Shown: positions 18,400-27,550, numbered from the stretch's first letter. The stretch is DNA of 64,000 nt from an uncultured Lachnospiraceae bacterium (GCA_949840915.1 CATKXY010000015.1:1-64000), one strand, 5' to 3'. Numbers and translations are program-made. Notes: generated from the sequence alone by a model not told the origin.

Positions 18400-19020
18400 A
18401 TGGAGTACAGACAGATGAACGGCAAGTTTTTCAACCTCAAAAAAGAAAAACAGGATAGAATGATCAATGCGGCATTGAAAACCTTTGCCCTGCATGGGTA
18501 CCGTCATGCCAGCACGGACGATATCGTCCGGGAAGCAGCTATCAGCAAGGGTCTGCTGTTCCATTATTTTGAGAGCAAGCTGGGGGTCTATACCTTTGTA
18601 TATGATTACAGCGTGCGCTATATGATACTGGAGCTGGGAAATGTGTCCTCGCAGGAGACGGACCTGTTTGAGCTGATCAGGCAGGCCGAGGCCTCGCGCA
18701 TGCGCGCCATGCGGGAGTATCCTTATATGCAGCAGTTTTTGAACCGTTCCATGTCTGAGGACGTCAGCGAGGCGTTGCTGGCGGTGGAAGAAAAGCGCAA
18801 TATGCTGCTGGATACATATGAGGACATTTACGGACGTGCGGATTACACCGGACTGCCCGCGGGAGTGGAGGGCGAAAAGCTCCGCACCATGATGGATCTG
18901 ACCGTCAAAGGGCTGATGACAGAGCGCTTTCTGGACGCCTCCTTCCAGCCGGAGATGCTGTACCGGGAGATCTGCAGCTATCTGGAGATGATGAAAAAGC
19001 TGGTGTACGGTCAGCCATGA
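18400..19020 (+). CDS. TetR/AcrR-family transcription regulator
   Basis: The product is 206 aa (an alternative ATG at 18415 has GGAG 9 nt upstream). The N-terminal TetR helix-turn-helix is clear: DRMINAALKTFALHGYRHAS, TDDIVREAAISKGLLFHYF. The remaining 145 residues are the variable ligand-binding/dimer domain, with no recognisable effector signature. It faces the minus-strand acidic membrane protein gene with a 180-bp intergenic region, which may be its target. It converges on the DUF6062 gene with 1 nt between stops. Confidence 0.92.
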   Translation: MEYRQMNGKFFNLKKEKQDRMINAALKTFALHGYRHASTDDIVREAAISKGLLFHYFESKLGVYTFVYDYSVRYMILELGNVSSQETDLFELIRQAEASRMRAMREYPYMQQFLNRSMSEDVSEALLAVEEKRNMLLDTYEDIYGRADYTGLPAGVEGEKLRTMMDLTVKGLMTERFLDASFQPEMLYREICSYLEMMKKLVYGQP

Positions 19021-19021
19021 T

Positions 19022-19783
19022 CTATTTCTGCATCTTGTAGTCGGGGTCGGCGGGATAGCCGCCCTTTAGCTTCTGCATACCGCGCTGAATGGCGTCTTTG
19101 GAGTCTTTCCAGTCTGCATCTTTGTTGCGGTAGTCAAATTTTTCCACCATCCAGGCCACGTCCTGGGCCACACGGCTCATATTATGCTCCATCAATTCAA
19201 ACAGCATGGCATAGAAAGCTTCCTTTTCCTTGTCGGGGAGTTTGCTGTCCGCCGCCTCGCACACGTCGCCGAAATGAGGCAGGCAGAAACCTTTGCTCTC
19301 CCGTACCTTTTTCCGGAATGCTTCATCATTTTTGTAGAGATAAAAGAAAGTGTCCATGTAACGCTCGTAGGTCTCCGCATAGTGACTGCAGATATAACAG
19401 GATTGTTCTTTTTTGCGCACCCACATGCTCAGGGCATTGCTCTCGCCTGAGGACTTTTTCAGCTTGCTTTTTAGCGAGGATCTGCCCGGCTTAAAATCGG
19501 CAAATTCCTTTTTCATCTCGTCGATCATGCGCATGTAGTGGGTCTTCAGGATCCAGGCGTTGCCCAGGGTATTGCCATAGTCGAACATTTTCTGAAAATG
19601 ATTCCGGCAAAAGCCCGCTCTGTCCGTCATATCCCGGATGTCCGCCTCCATATATGAGGAGCCGCTTCCCAATACAAAGTCCAGAAGATCCTGTTCGATA
19701 TTGCGCTCTATAAAACAGAAGGGACATTCGTCCCCGGCGTTTACGGCGTCGTTTAGGGGAATGGTATATAACTGTTCTTTCAT
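19022..19783 (-). CDS. DUF6062 family protein, Cys/His-rich
   Basis: The product is 253 aa and cytoplasmic. Paired Cys/His motifs recur in two halves: CPFC with CRNH (N-terminal half) and CYIC with CLPH (C-terminal half). This suggests a duplicated metal-binding or thiol module with the layout Cys-x2-Cys followed by Cys-x2-His. The helical segments between halves are highly charged. The ATG is preceded by a GGAAAGGAAT ribosome site and by a promoter at 19835-19863 on the minus strand. The family assignment (DUF6062) is from recognition of this pattern; the function is unknown. Confidence 0.82.
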   Translation of the reverse strand: MKEQLYTIPLNDAVNAGDECPFCFIERNIEQDLLDFVLGSGSSYMEADIRDMTDRAGFCRNHFQKMFDYGNTLGNAWILKTHYMRMIDEMKKEFADFKPGRSSLKSKLKKSSGESNALSMWVRKKEQSCYICSHYAETYERYMDTFFYLYKNDEAFRKKVRESKGFCLPHFGDVCEAADSKLPDKEKEAFYAMLFELMEHNMSRVAQDVAWMVEKFDYRNKDADWKDSKDAIQRGMQKLKGGYPADPDYKMQK

Positions 19784-19834
19784 CTGGGATTCCTTTCCGG
19801 CCTCGGCCTCAATTCTCTGTTTTGTCTTAATACT

Positions 19835-19863
19835 ATTTTACTTCAAAACATAATTTCTGGCAA
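19835..19863 (-). promoter_or_regulatory. Promoter of the DUF6062 gene
   Basis: On the minus strand TTGCCA (19858-19863) and TAAAAT (19835-19840) have a 17-bp spacer. The remaining divergent region to the MBOAT gene is AT-rich, with a weak plus-strand -10 candidate TATAGT at 19949-19954. Confidence 0.6.
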
Positions 19864-19986
19864 CATTACATAAATATTACAGGTTTGTAACGAATTGTAA
19901 GTGAAAATTAAGAAAAATTTTGTTGTATTGTGTCGAATTTCAAGATAGTATAGTAGGCAGAGACAAAAGGAAAGATGTGATTATTC

Positions 19987-21453
19987 TTGGTGTTTAGCAG
20001 TATTGAATTTCTGCTCTTTTTCCTTCCGATCTTTTTCATTCTATACGGATTGACTCCCAACCGCTGTAAAAATGTTACGCTTCTCGCGGGAAGCCTTGTC
20101 TTTTATACATTGGGCGAGCGGCGCTATCTGCCGCTTCTGGTGGTGTCCGTTGCGGTGAATTATTTTGTGGGGCGGTTCCTCGGAGCGGGAGTTAAGGATA
20201 AAAGAGTAAATGATAAAAACAAAAATTATAGTAAAGTTAAATATAAAAACCAAAACGGAAGAGGTTATGAGCTCCGGTACAGAGAGCGAAATCGCAGAGA
20301 GTGGCGCAAGGCGGTACTGTTTTTTGCGTTGATGGGGAATCTGGGTACCTTGCTTATCTTTAAGTCGCATGCGGCCGAAGAGGCGCTGCCGCTGGGCTTG
20401 AGCTTTTATACCTTTCAGATCGCGTCCTATCTGATCGACGTCTGCCGCGGGGATGTGCCTGCGGAGCGCTCGTTTTTCAAGTTTGCGGTTTATATAACCA
20501 TGTTTCCGAAGCTCGTTTCCGGGCCGCTGGTAAGCTATGGAGAGGTGTCGGAAGCTCTGGATAACAGACGGATGTCATGGCGCAATGTACAGCATGGTTT
20601 GAAGCTTTTTACGCTGGGGCTGGCGGCGAAGGTGCTTTTGGCAGACCGGATAGGGCTTTTGTGGAACGACGTGCAGGTGCGGGGCTTTGAGAGTATCTCC
20701 ACGCCGCTTGCGTGGATGGGAGCTCTGGCTTTTTCCCTGAAGATCTATTTTGATTTCGGAGGCTATTCTCTTATGGCCATGGGGCTTGGCGGGATGATGG
20801 GATTTTCTCTGCCGGATAATTTTAAGACGCCCTATATGGCCAGGTCCGTGCGTGACTTTTACCGCAGATGGCATATCACGCTGGGACGATGGTTCTGCGA
20901 TTATGTCTATATTCCGCTGGGAGGCAATCGCAGGGGAGAGCTGTGCACGGTCAGGAATCTGCTTATCGTGTGGGCGCTGACAGGACTTTGGCACGGCGGC
21001 CGCGGGAATTTTCTCTTGTGGGGCATTCTGCTGTGGATGCTGATCGTTGTGGAGCGGCAGATGCAGGCTTTTCTGGAGAGACATCCCGTGGGCGGCGAGA
21101 GTATCTGGAAGCAGCTTTCTATTTTTCCCCATCTGTATCTGTGGGCAGTGATCCCCGTCACATGGATGTGCTTTGCTATCACGGACGTGCGGGAGCTTGC
21201 CGTGTATCTGGGGAGAATGTTCGGTGCGGTGCCGCAGCAGATTGTGCTTCGGAATGACTGGAGCAGGGCGCTGCAGACTTACGGCGAGCTGTTCGGGCTG
21301 TGCTTTCTGGCCTGTACTCCAATGGTACGGCGGATTTACCGCAGATGCCGGGACAGTATCGTGATGGACGTGGCGCTGGCAGTTCTGTTTTGGATCTGTG
21401 TCTGGCGGATCATGGCGGAGGGTAATAATCCCTTCATGTACACGAATTTTTGA
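19987..21453 (+). CDS. MBOAT O-acyltransferase (AlgI/DltB-like)
   Basis: This polytopic membrane acyltransferase of 488 aa resembles AlgI/PatA proteins that move acetyl groups across the membrane onto surface glycans. The start is probably the TTG at 19987 (MVFSSIEFLLFFLPIFF, the usual family opening); a GTG at 19990 is also possible. The catalytic His lies in ALTGLWHGGRGNF, and the MBOAT motif DFYRRWHITLGRWF is present. A hydrophilic loop at residues about 72-112 is unusually rich in Lys and Asn (KDKRVNDKNKNYSKVKYKN), and its DNA is strikingly A-rich against the surrounding gene. The SGNH gene 77 nt downstream is the expected partner. Confidence 0.92.
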   Translation: MVFSSIEFLLFFLPIFFILYGLTPNRCKNVTLLAGSLVFYTLGERRYLPLLVVSVAVNYFVGRFLGAGVKDKRVNDKNKNYSKVKYKNQNGRGYELRYRERNRREWRKAVLFFALMGNLGTLLIFKSHAAEEALPLGLSFYTFQIASYLIDVCRGDVPAERSFFKFAVYITMFPKLVSGPLVSYGEVSEALDNRRMSWRNVQHGLKLFTLGLAAKVLLADRIGLLWNDVQVRGFESISTPLAWMGALAFSLKIYFDFGGYSLMAMGLGGMMGFSLPDNFKTPYMARSVRDFYRRWHITLGRWFCDYVYIPLGGNRRGELCTVRNLLIVWALTGLWHGGRGNFLLWGILLWMLIVVERQMQAFLERHPVGGESIWKQLSIFPHLYLWAVIPVTWMCFAITDVRELAVYLGRMFGAVPQQIVLRNDWSRALQTYGELFGLCFLACTPMVRRIYRRCRDSIVMDVALAVLFWICVWRIMAEGNNPFMYTNF

Positions 21454-21530
21454 TAACTATATATTGCAGAATCGATATCAATCATACAGATATAATAAGA
21501 AAGTAGTGAGGAAGCTTGGCAGGAGAAAAG

Positions 21531-22562
21531 ATGGCGGACAGCAGAGCCGTAAACGGGCGGTTATCAGGGCGCAGGCGCAAAAGGCCCTCTGCCGCAGACA
21601 AGATATATCCCATGCTTTTGGTGGCGTTCGGATGCATTTGTCTGACCGTGACGGGAAGCTGGCATGTTTATACAGATCCGCTGCTTGGCGGCGGAAGAAA
21701 GCTCTTTGACGCGTTTAGCGCGTCCGTGAGTCTGTGGAGTGACAGTCACAGCCCGGCAGAGGATGCGGAAGATGCAGACAGCAGCGGAGGGCAGCAGAAT
21801 TCCCCTCAGGGAGGAGAGAGCCCCGGTGCGGAGGAGGCGCCGGATGATCAGCAGAATACGCAGCCGGACGGATCCCAAAACGAACAGCCGGACGAACCGG
21901 ACACGGGACGGGAGGATGAGACAGAGCCGGAGGAGCCAAAGGGTGTGAGCTATCAGACGGTGGAGGACGATTACTTTGCGGATGCGGTATTTATCGGAGA
22001 TTCCCGGACGGTGGGTCTGTTTGAGTACGGCGGACTGGAGGAAACCGGTACCTTTTATGCCTCCACGGGGCTGACGGTTCACAAGCTGTTTACGAATAAG
22101 ATCGTGCCTGTGCCCGGACAGAAAAAGAAAAAGATAACGGTGGAGGAAGCCCTCTCTCAAAATCAGTTTGCCAAGGTCTATCTGATGATCGGCATTAACG
22201 AGATGGGAACCGGAACGCCGGAGAGCTTTCTGGAGAAATACGCGGAGTGTGTAAAGCACATTCAGGAGCTGCAGCCGGATGCGGTCATCTATCTGCAGAG
22301 CATTATGAGTGTCACCGGCGAACGCTCCGAACAGGGAGACTATATCACCAATGAGGGCATTGATATCCGCAATGAGGGAATCGCCGCCATGGCGGACAAC
22401 GAGAGGATCTTTTATCTGGATGTCAATGAGGCGGTATGTGACGAGACAGGGGCAATGATTCCGGACTACACGCATGACGGAGTGCATCTGAAGGCACAAT
22501 ATATCTCACTTTGGAAAGACTATCTGAAATGTCACGCAGTGGCACTTGACGATTCTCCTTAG
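21531..22562 (+). CDS. SGNH/GDSL-family secreted hydrolase or O-acetyltransferase partner
   Basis: The product is about 343 aa (start MADSRAVNGR with AGGAG 5 nt upstream; the TTG at 21516 is less likely). An N-terminal membrane anchor (MLLVAFGCICLTVTGSWHVY) is followed by an acidic Pro/Gln/Asp-rich linker of about 70 residues, then an SGNH domain. Block I is FIGDSRTVG (nucleophile Ser), the block III Asn is in GINEMG, and the catalytic Asp and His are in HDGVHL. In MBOAT/SGNH pairs the MBOAT protein delivers acetyl groups and the SGNH protein transfers or removes them on extracellular polysaccharide. The substrate is unknown. The adjacency to MBOAT supports this reading. Confidence 0.88.
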   Translation: MADSRAVNGRLSGRRRKRPSAADKIYPMLLVAFGCICLTVTGSWHVYTDPLLGGGRKLFDAFSASVSLWSDSHSPAEDAEDADSSGGQQNSPQGGESPGAEEAPDDQQNTQPDGSQNEQPDEPDTGREDETEPEEPKGVSYQTVEDDYFADAVFIGDSRTVGLFEYGGLEETGTFYASTGLTVHKLFTNKIVPVPGQKKKKITVEEALSQNQFAKVYLMIGINEMGTGTPESFLEKYAECVKHIQELQPDAVIYLQSIMSVTGERSEQGDYITNEGIDIRNEGIAAMADNERIFYLDVNEAVCDETGAMIPDYTHDGVHLKAQYISLWKDYLKCHAVALDDSP

Positions 22563-22623
22563 AACCGATATGATGGATGGAGGGTCGGCGGGATAGTCCG
22601 GCTGTGCAGAGGAGGAGCATTTC

Positions 22624-23952
22624 ATGAGTGGGAAGAACAAAAGGCCGGTTCTCGGAGAGAAGGGCATTTACGATGTGAGGAGTCTGGGGACTCCCAGAGT
22701 GGCGATTCTGGGTCTTCAGCATATGTTTGCCATGTTTGGCGCTACGATCCTGGTACCTATGCTTACAGGACTGGACGTGTCTACCACGCTGCTGTTTGCC
22801 GGTCTGGGGACACTTTTATTTCATTTGATCACCAAAGGCAGAGTCCCGGCATTTCTGGGCTCTTCTTTTGCTTTTCTGGGAGGTTACTGGGCTATCGCTC
22901 CCATGGCGGACGGGGTGCCCAACAAAGAGCTGCTGCCCTATGCGTGCTTCGGCGTGGCATGTTCCGGGCTGCTGTATCTGGTTCTGGCGCTTTTGATCAA
23001 GCTGTTCGGCGCGGAGAAGGTTATGCGCTTTTTCCCGCCCATCGTCACGGGACCGTTGATCATTGCGATCGGTCTCACCTTGTCCCAGACGGCTATTGAC
23101 AATTGTTCGGCGGACTGGCTGATCGCTGTGGCGGCCATCGCGCTGGTGGTGATCTGCAATATCTGGGGCAGAGGCATGGTAAGGATTGTTCCCATCATTA
23201 TCGGTGTGGCAGGCTCCTATCTGCTGGCTGCTGTGCTGGGGCGCGTGGACTTTACTCCCGTGGCACAGGCGGACTGGATCGGATTGCCCGTTCATTGGGA
23301 TGCCACGGTGTTTTCCATATTCAAGGGCGGCGACGTGTCTCTGATGATCACTGCCGTCATCACCATCATGCCTCTGGCGCTTGCTACCATTGTGGAGCAT
23401 ATCGGTGATATCTCGGCTATTTCTTCTACTGTGGACAGAAATTATATTGAGGATCCGGGTCTGCACCGCACCCTGCTGGGGGACGGAGCCGCCACGATTC
23501 TTGCTTCGTTGTTTGGAGCTCCGGCCAATACCACCTACGGGGAGAACACAGGGGTTCTGTCCCTCACCAAGGTGTTTGACCCTATGGTCATCCGACTGGC
23601 TGCAGGCTTTGCGATATTGTTTTCCTTCTCTCCCAAGGTGGCGACATTGATCGGCTGTATGCCCACCGCCACTGTTGGGGGTGTGTCGCTGGTGCTCTAC
23701 GGTATGATCTCTGCGGTGGGTGTCCGCAATGTGGTGGAGAGCAAGGTTGATTTCTCGCGGAGCCGCAATATTATCATCGCGGCTTTGATTCTGGTATTGT
23801 CTATCGGTATCAAATACAGCGCGGCGGGTGCTATCGCCTTTCAGGTGGGGGAACTCACCATCAGTCTGTCGGGTTTGGCAGTGGGCGCGCTGGCAGGTAT
23901 CATACTGAATGCGCTTCTTCCCAATCAGGATGCGCAGGTTCGGAGGAAATGA
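22624..23952 (+). CDS. uraA: Uracil permease (NCS2/UraA family)
   Basis: This proton-coupled uracil importer is 442 aa with about 14 membrane segments. Family signatures are LQHMFAMFGATILVPMLTGL near the N-terminus, FLGSSFAFLGG, and the substrate-binding Glu in TTYGENTGVLSLTKV. GAGGAGCATTTC precedes the ATG. I looked for a PyrR-type leader in the 61 nt upstream and found only a short AGTCCGGCTGTGCAG segment, not the full consensus. A xanthine or broader NCS2 specificity is less likely given the N-terminal sequence. Confidence 0.93.
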   Translation: MSGKNKRPVLGEKGIYDVRSLGTPRVAILGLQHMFAMFGATILVPMLTGLDVSTTLLFAGLGTLLFHLITKGRVPAFLGSSFAFLGGYWAIAPMADGVPNKELLPYACFGVACSGLLYLVLALLIKLFGAEKVMRFFPPIVTGPLIIAIGLTLSQTAIDNCSADWLIAVAAIALVVICNIWGRGMVRIVPIIIGVAGSYLLAAVLGRVDFTPVAQADWIGLPVHWDATVFSIFKGGDVSLMITAVITIMPLALATIVEHIGDISAISSTVDRNYIEDPGLHRTLLGDGAATILASLFGAPANTTYGENTGVLSLTKVFDPMVIRLAAGFAILFSFSPKVATLIGCMPTATVGGVSLVLYGMISAVGVRNVVESKVDFSRSRNIIIAALILVLSIGIKYSAAGAIAFQVGELTISLSGLAVGALAGIILNALLPNQDAQVRRK

Positions 23953-23991
23953 ATACTATAGGGGTATAAATATGCGGCGCGGAGTATTGAA

Positions 23992-25062
23992 ATGAACATT
24001 GTTGATATGCATTGTGACACTATATCGGAGATCCTGAATCACAGACGACGGGGAGAGTCCTGTGAGCTTCGGCAGAATGCGCTTCACATCGATCTGGAGC
24101 GCATGCGCGGGAGCGGGTATCTGCTGCAGAATTTTGCGATGTATGTGAATGCGGGAGGAGAGTCTTCGCCCTGGGAGGAGGTCTGTGCTCTGTATGAAAT
24201 ATATCGGGAAGCGTTGGAGGCCAACGCGGATATTCTGGCGCCGGTGTATTCCTATGAGGATATCGGGAAAAACCGTGCTGCGGGGAAGCTGTCCGCGCTG
24301 CTCACGGTGGAGGAGGGAGCAGTCTGCATGGGAGAGCCGGAGAAACTGGAACGGCTCTATGAGATGGGTGTGCGGATGCTGACGCTGACATGGAATTACC
24401 CCAATGAGCTGGGGTATCCCAATCTGGACAGCCGGGTCGGAAAGCAGGTCTGGGAGCGCTGCAGGAGATTGCGGGAAGGAAGCTGCACGGAGCCGGAGCG
24501 GGTCGATATTCGGGAGGCTCTGGCTCATTATCTCGGCACACCGGACACAGAGAGAGGACTCACCGGGCGGGGACGGGAGTTCGTGGGGCGCATGGAGCGG
24601 ATGGGCATGATCATAGATGTATCGCATCTGTCTGACGCGGGATTTTATGATGTGCTGCGATACACGCATAAGCCTTTTGTGGCCAGTCATTCCAACGCCA
24701 GGGAGGTATGCGGCTGCGTGAGGAATCTGACGGACGATATGATACGGAAGCTGGCGGAGCGGGGCGGCTGCATGGGGCTTAACTTCTGTGCGGATTTTCT
24801 GGAGACAGTGCCCGCCGGACAGGAGAATCCGGGTACGCTGCAGTCCGTGGTTCGTCATGCGAAGCATATCGTCAGAGTGGGCGGCATGGAGGTGCTGGGG
24901 CTCGGCAGTGATTTTGACGGCATTGACACCAACAGAGATCTGCCGGGAGCGCAGAGCATGGACCGTTTGTGGGATGCTTTGCATAAGGCGGGATTTACGG
25001 AGAGGCAGCTGGACAGGATATTCGGTGAAAACGTGCTGCGGGTATACAGGGAGGTGTTATGA
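23992..25062 (+). CDS. Membrane-dipeptidase-like enzyme (peptidase M19)
   Basis: This 356-aa zinc dipeptidase of the renal dipeptidase family hydrolyses dipeptides, including those with D-residues. The binuclear-metal ligands are visible: His and Asp in DMHCDT, the bridging Glu in VEEGAVC, and the two His in DVSHLSD and ASHSNAR. The acid GLGSDFDG is also present. No signal peptide is seen, so it is probably cytoplasmic. Its stop overlaps the start of the next small ORF (ATGATGG), showing coupling. Confidence 0.93.
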   Translation: MNIVDMHCDTISEILNHRRRGESCELRQNALHIDLERMRGSGYLLQNFAMYVNAGGESSPWEEVCALYEIYREALEANADILAPVYSYEDIGKNRAAGKLSALLTVEEGAVCMGEPEKLERLYEMGVRMLTLTWNYPNELGYPNLDSRVGKQVWERCRRLREGSCTEPERVDIREALAHYLGTPDTERGLTGRGREFVGRMERMGMIIDVSHLSDAGFYDVLRYTHKPFVASHSNAREVCGCVRNLTDDMIRKLAERGGCMGLNFCADFLETVPAGQENPGTLQSVVRHAKHIVRVGGMEVLGLGSDFDGIDTNRDLPGAQSMDRLWDALHKAGFTERQLDRIFGENVLRVYREVL

Positions 25063-25238
25063 TGGATTTGACGAGCAGAATCTACAGGGTGAATCGGATT
25101 GACGGCGATTACGCGTATCTGCTGCAGGAGGATTTGGAGGACGCTGCGGAGAAGTGTGTGGCGAGGGCTCTGCTGCCTGCGGAGATTTCGGAGGGCAGCA
25201 GGCTCTTGTATGAATGTCTGCAGTATGAGCTTCTGTGA
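25062..25238 (+). CDS. Small DUF3006-like protein, coupled to the dipeptidase
   Basis: This 58-codon frame (MDLTSRIYRVNRIDGDYAYL to the end LLYECLQYELL) starts at 25062; an ATG at 25059 overlaps the dipeptidase stop. GGGAGG lies 7 nt before 25062. The pattern of a basic strand with RIDGDYAYL, an acidic middle, and LPAEISEGSRLLYE resembles DUF3006-type beta-barrel peptides. The match is from pattern only. It probably shares the dipeptidase transcript. Confidence 0.6.
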   Translation: MDLTSRIYRVNRIDGDYAYLLQEDLEDAAEKCVARALLPAEISEGSRLLYECLQYELL

Positions 25239-25272
25239 AGTCACAGGGGATTTGATTTTAGACATGAAAAAA

Positions 25273-25346
25273 TGGAAGCAAGGAGGCTCGAACTCCTGAC
25301 CTTTCGCGTGTGAGGCGAACGCTCATCCCGGCTGAGCTATGCTTCC
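25273..25346 (-). tRNA. tRNA-Val (anticodon CAC)
   Basis: The 74-nt cloverleaf is complete. The acceptor GGAAGCA pairs with TGCTTCC. The D-arm is GCTCAGCCGGGATGAGC. The anticodon stem TTCGC/GCGAA carries loop CTCACAC with anticodon CAC, reading GUG. The T-arm is AGGAGTTCGAGCCTCCT. The discriminator is A; CCA is not encoded, and a T run follows. Confidence 0.97.
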
Positions 25347-25355
25347 ATGGATTCT

Positions 25356-25383
25356 ATTATAGCATGTCTGATAAGATTTGCAA
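25356..25383 (-). promoter_or_regulatory. Promoter of tRNA-Val
   Basis: On the minus strand TTGCAA (25378-25383), a 16-bp spacer and a perfect TATAAT (25356-25361) lie 9 bp before the tRNA. Confidence 0.8.
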
Positions 25384-25440
25384 GTCTATTTTATAAGTGG
25401 TTTTCAAAACTATTTCTCGGAACATTCACTCGATTTGATG

Positions 25441-25469
25441 TTGTAATTTAATGCGAAACATGGTATAAA
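25441..25469 (+). promoter_or_regulatory. Promoter of the degV-family gene
   Basis: TTGTAA (25441-25446) and TATAAA (25464-25469) have 17-bp spacing, followed by a leader of about 30 nt. Confidence 0.65.
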
Positions 25470-25505
25470 TATATTATTACACAGTTTAGAAAGGTTTGCA
25501 ATATC

Positions 25506-26438
25506 ATGAGCGACAGGGAAAACATAAGCAAAGACGGGTTGGAGACATTTCATATTATTTCGGACGGTTCCTGCGATCTGCCACCGGAGCTGGCTGCTGA
25601 AAAGAATATTACGGTGGTTCCGTTTTATGTATCGTTTGACGATGAACATTATGAGAAGGAGATTGCGGAAGTGGGTATTCGGGACTTCTATCAGAGGATG
25701 GTGGACAATCCCAGGATTTTTCCCAAGTCCTCCATGCCCTCCGTACAGGATTTTATCGATGTGTTCCTGCCATATGCGGAGGCAGGGACTCCCGTTATCT
25801 GCATCTGTATCACCACAAAGTTTTCAGGTTCTTATCAGTCGGCCATGAATGCGAAGGAAATGGTGCTCGAGGAGCATCCGGAGGCACGGATCACGGTGAT
25901 TGACTCTACGATCAATACGGTTCTTCAGGGACTTTATGTGCTTGAGGCAGCCAATATCAGAGACAGCGGTGCAGATTATGATACGGCTGTGGCGAGACTG
26001 GAGGAGATCAAGAGTACCGGACGTATCTTCTTTACGGTGGGAGATATGGAGTATTTAAAGCATGGAGGACGCATCGGCAAGGTGGCCGGAGTGGCGGGCA
26101 GTGTGCTGGGCATCCGCCCGGTCATCACTTTAAAGCAGGGTGAGATTTTCCCATCGGGTATCGGCAGGAGCCGCAAGGGCACCACGGGGAAATGCATTGA
26201 TCTGCTGCTGAACTATCTGAAGGAAGAGAACGCCGGATTTGAGCGTTTCAGCATTGCCGTGGGCTTTGGATATGATTATGAGGAGGCGGAGGCCTTCCGG
26301 GACAGGGCAATTCAGGCCTTGCGGGATCACGGATATGAAATTGAGAGTATTCCTATCTTGCAGATCGGTGCTACGATCAGTGTACACACGGGTCCTTATC
26401 CTTTGGGATTCGGTATTGTGGAAAAGGGTGTGCTTTAG
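25506..26438 (+). CDS. DegV family fatty-acid-binding protein
   Basis: The 310-aa cytoplasmic protein belongs to the DegV/FakB family, which presents bound fatty acids to the kinase FakA for entry into phospholipid synthesis. The first domain opens FHIISDGSCDLPPELAAEK, and the fatty-acid-contact segment ICITTKFSGSYQSA is typical. The second domain carries GDMEYLKHGGRIGKVAG and ends with HTGPYPLGFGIVEKG. No FakA (DAK-type) gene is in the window. Its stop overlaps that of the convergent HAD gene by 4 nt. Confidence 0.93.
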   Translation: MSDRENISKDGLETFHIISDGSCDLPPELAAEKNITVVPFYVSFDDEHYEKEIAEVGIRDFYQRMVDNPRIFPKSSMPSVQDFIDVFLPYAEAGTPVICICITTKFSGSYQSAMNAKEMVLEEHPEARITVIDSTINTVLQGLYVLEAANIRDSGADYDTAVARLEEIKSTGRIFFTVGDMEYLKHGGRIGKVAGVAGSVLGIRPVITLKQGEIFPSGIGRSRKGTTGKCIDLLLNYLKEENAGFERFSIAVGFGYDYEEAEAFRDRAIQALRDHGYEIESIPILQIGATISVHTGPYPLGFGIVEKGVL

Positions 26439-27280
26439 AGACGGCAGGCATTCCACAGTTCTCTGACATTGGAAAAGGAATAGTCGGCAGGATATTCCGT
26501 TTCGGTCATGTCTTCGGGCCCGGCCTCTCCGGTGAATAGTACGCAGGTATCCACTCCGGCGTTGATACCGCAGGCGATATCGGTGTAGAGTCTGTCTCCT
26601 GCCACCAGTGTCTGTTCTTTGGTGAAGCCGAAGCGCTCCAGACACAGCTCTACTACCGCAGGACTGGGCTTGCCCAGATACGCGGGCTGCCTGTTTGTGG
26701 TATCCGTGAGCATCCGGCAGATGGCGCCGCAGTCAGGTACGAAGCCAAAGTCGATGGGGCAGCGCAGGTCGGGATTGGTGCCATAGAAAGGAATATCCAT
26801 GGTGAGCAGGACCTTGCTTGCCTGGGTCAGTTTTTCATAATTGAGTTCACTGTCATAGGCAATTACTGCGCAGGCGATATGGTCTTCGCAGTGCTCTGTG
26901 ATGGTGAGTCCGTTTTTTCGAAGCTCGGCGATGAAGGATGCCGTACCCAGCACATATATTTTCTCATTACTATAATTTTCCAGCAAAAACTTTAAAGTCA
27001 GATAGCCGGAGGTGACGAACTGGTCCTCCGTGGTCTGCAGATCAAACACTTCCCGGAAACGGCGGACATAATCCGCGCCGCTCTTAGTGGAATTGTTGGT
27101 GATAAAGCAGGCCTTTCCGCCGATGGCGTCAATGTATTCCAAAAGCTCCCTGCTTCCGTCGAGCAGTGTGTCTCCCACGGCCAGCGTGCCGTCTATATCA
27201 AACAAAAACAGCTTTTTATCTTTGAGGGAAGAGAGATCTTTCCTGTTTTCAATCGTAGTTATCTTGTCTGTTTTTTCCAT
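26435..27280 (-). CDS. HAD-IIA phosphatase (NagD-like)
   Basis: This sugar- or nucleotide-phosphate phosphatase is 281 aa. Motif I is LFDIDGTLAVGD, motif II FITNNSTKSG, motif III includes YLGKPSPAVVELCLERF, and motif IV is LVAGDRLYTDIACGINAG. The HAD-IIA class is supported by the large C2 cap between motifs II and III and by the GKP lysine. The start at 27280 (MEKTDKITTIENRK) has few upstream options; the second Met region is less likely because the first 20 residues are acceptable. The natural substrate cannot be told from sequence. Confidence 0.92.
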   Translation of the reverse strand: MEKTDKITTIENRKDLSSLKDKKLFLFDIDGTLAVGDTLLDGSRELLEYIDAIGGKACFITNNSTKSGADYVRRFREVFDLQTTEDQFVTSGYLTLKFLLENYSNEKIYVLGTASFIAELRKNGLTITEHCEDHIACAVIAYDSELNYEKLTQASKVLLTMDIPFYGTNPDLRCPIDFGFVPDCGAICRMLTDTTNRQPAYLGKPSPAVVELCLERFGFTKEQTLVAGDRLYTDIACGINAGVDTCVLFTGEAGPEDMTETEYPADYSFSNVRELWNACRL

Positions 27281-27550
27281 ATGCTGTGAATCCCCGCTTG
27301 TTTATAGATTATTTCCGTTTATTTTAGTTGCTCGCATCATTGTGATCGGCTTATCGGTTTCCGAATGTCCGTTCAATTTATAATTATACACTACTTTTGA
27401 CTTTCAATCTATGATACATTAAACAAAAATTTGAAGAGTTTAAAGTTGATTTAAGATTTCTCGATTAAAATGGTTGTCAGAACTTATAGAAATCCGAAGA
27501 GATTGAAGAATGGGGGCGGGAGAATCCCGGGAAAGGAGAGTGTTGAAGAA

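Noticed and set aside
22563..22623. PyrR-binding leader upstream of uraA
   Set aside because: Only part of the consensus is visible in 61 nt, and no alternative terminator/antiterminator pair can be drawn.
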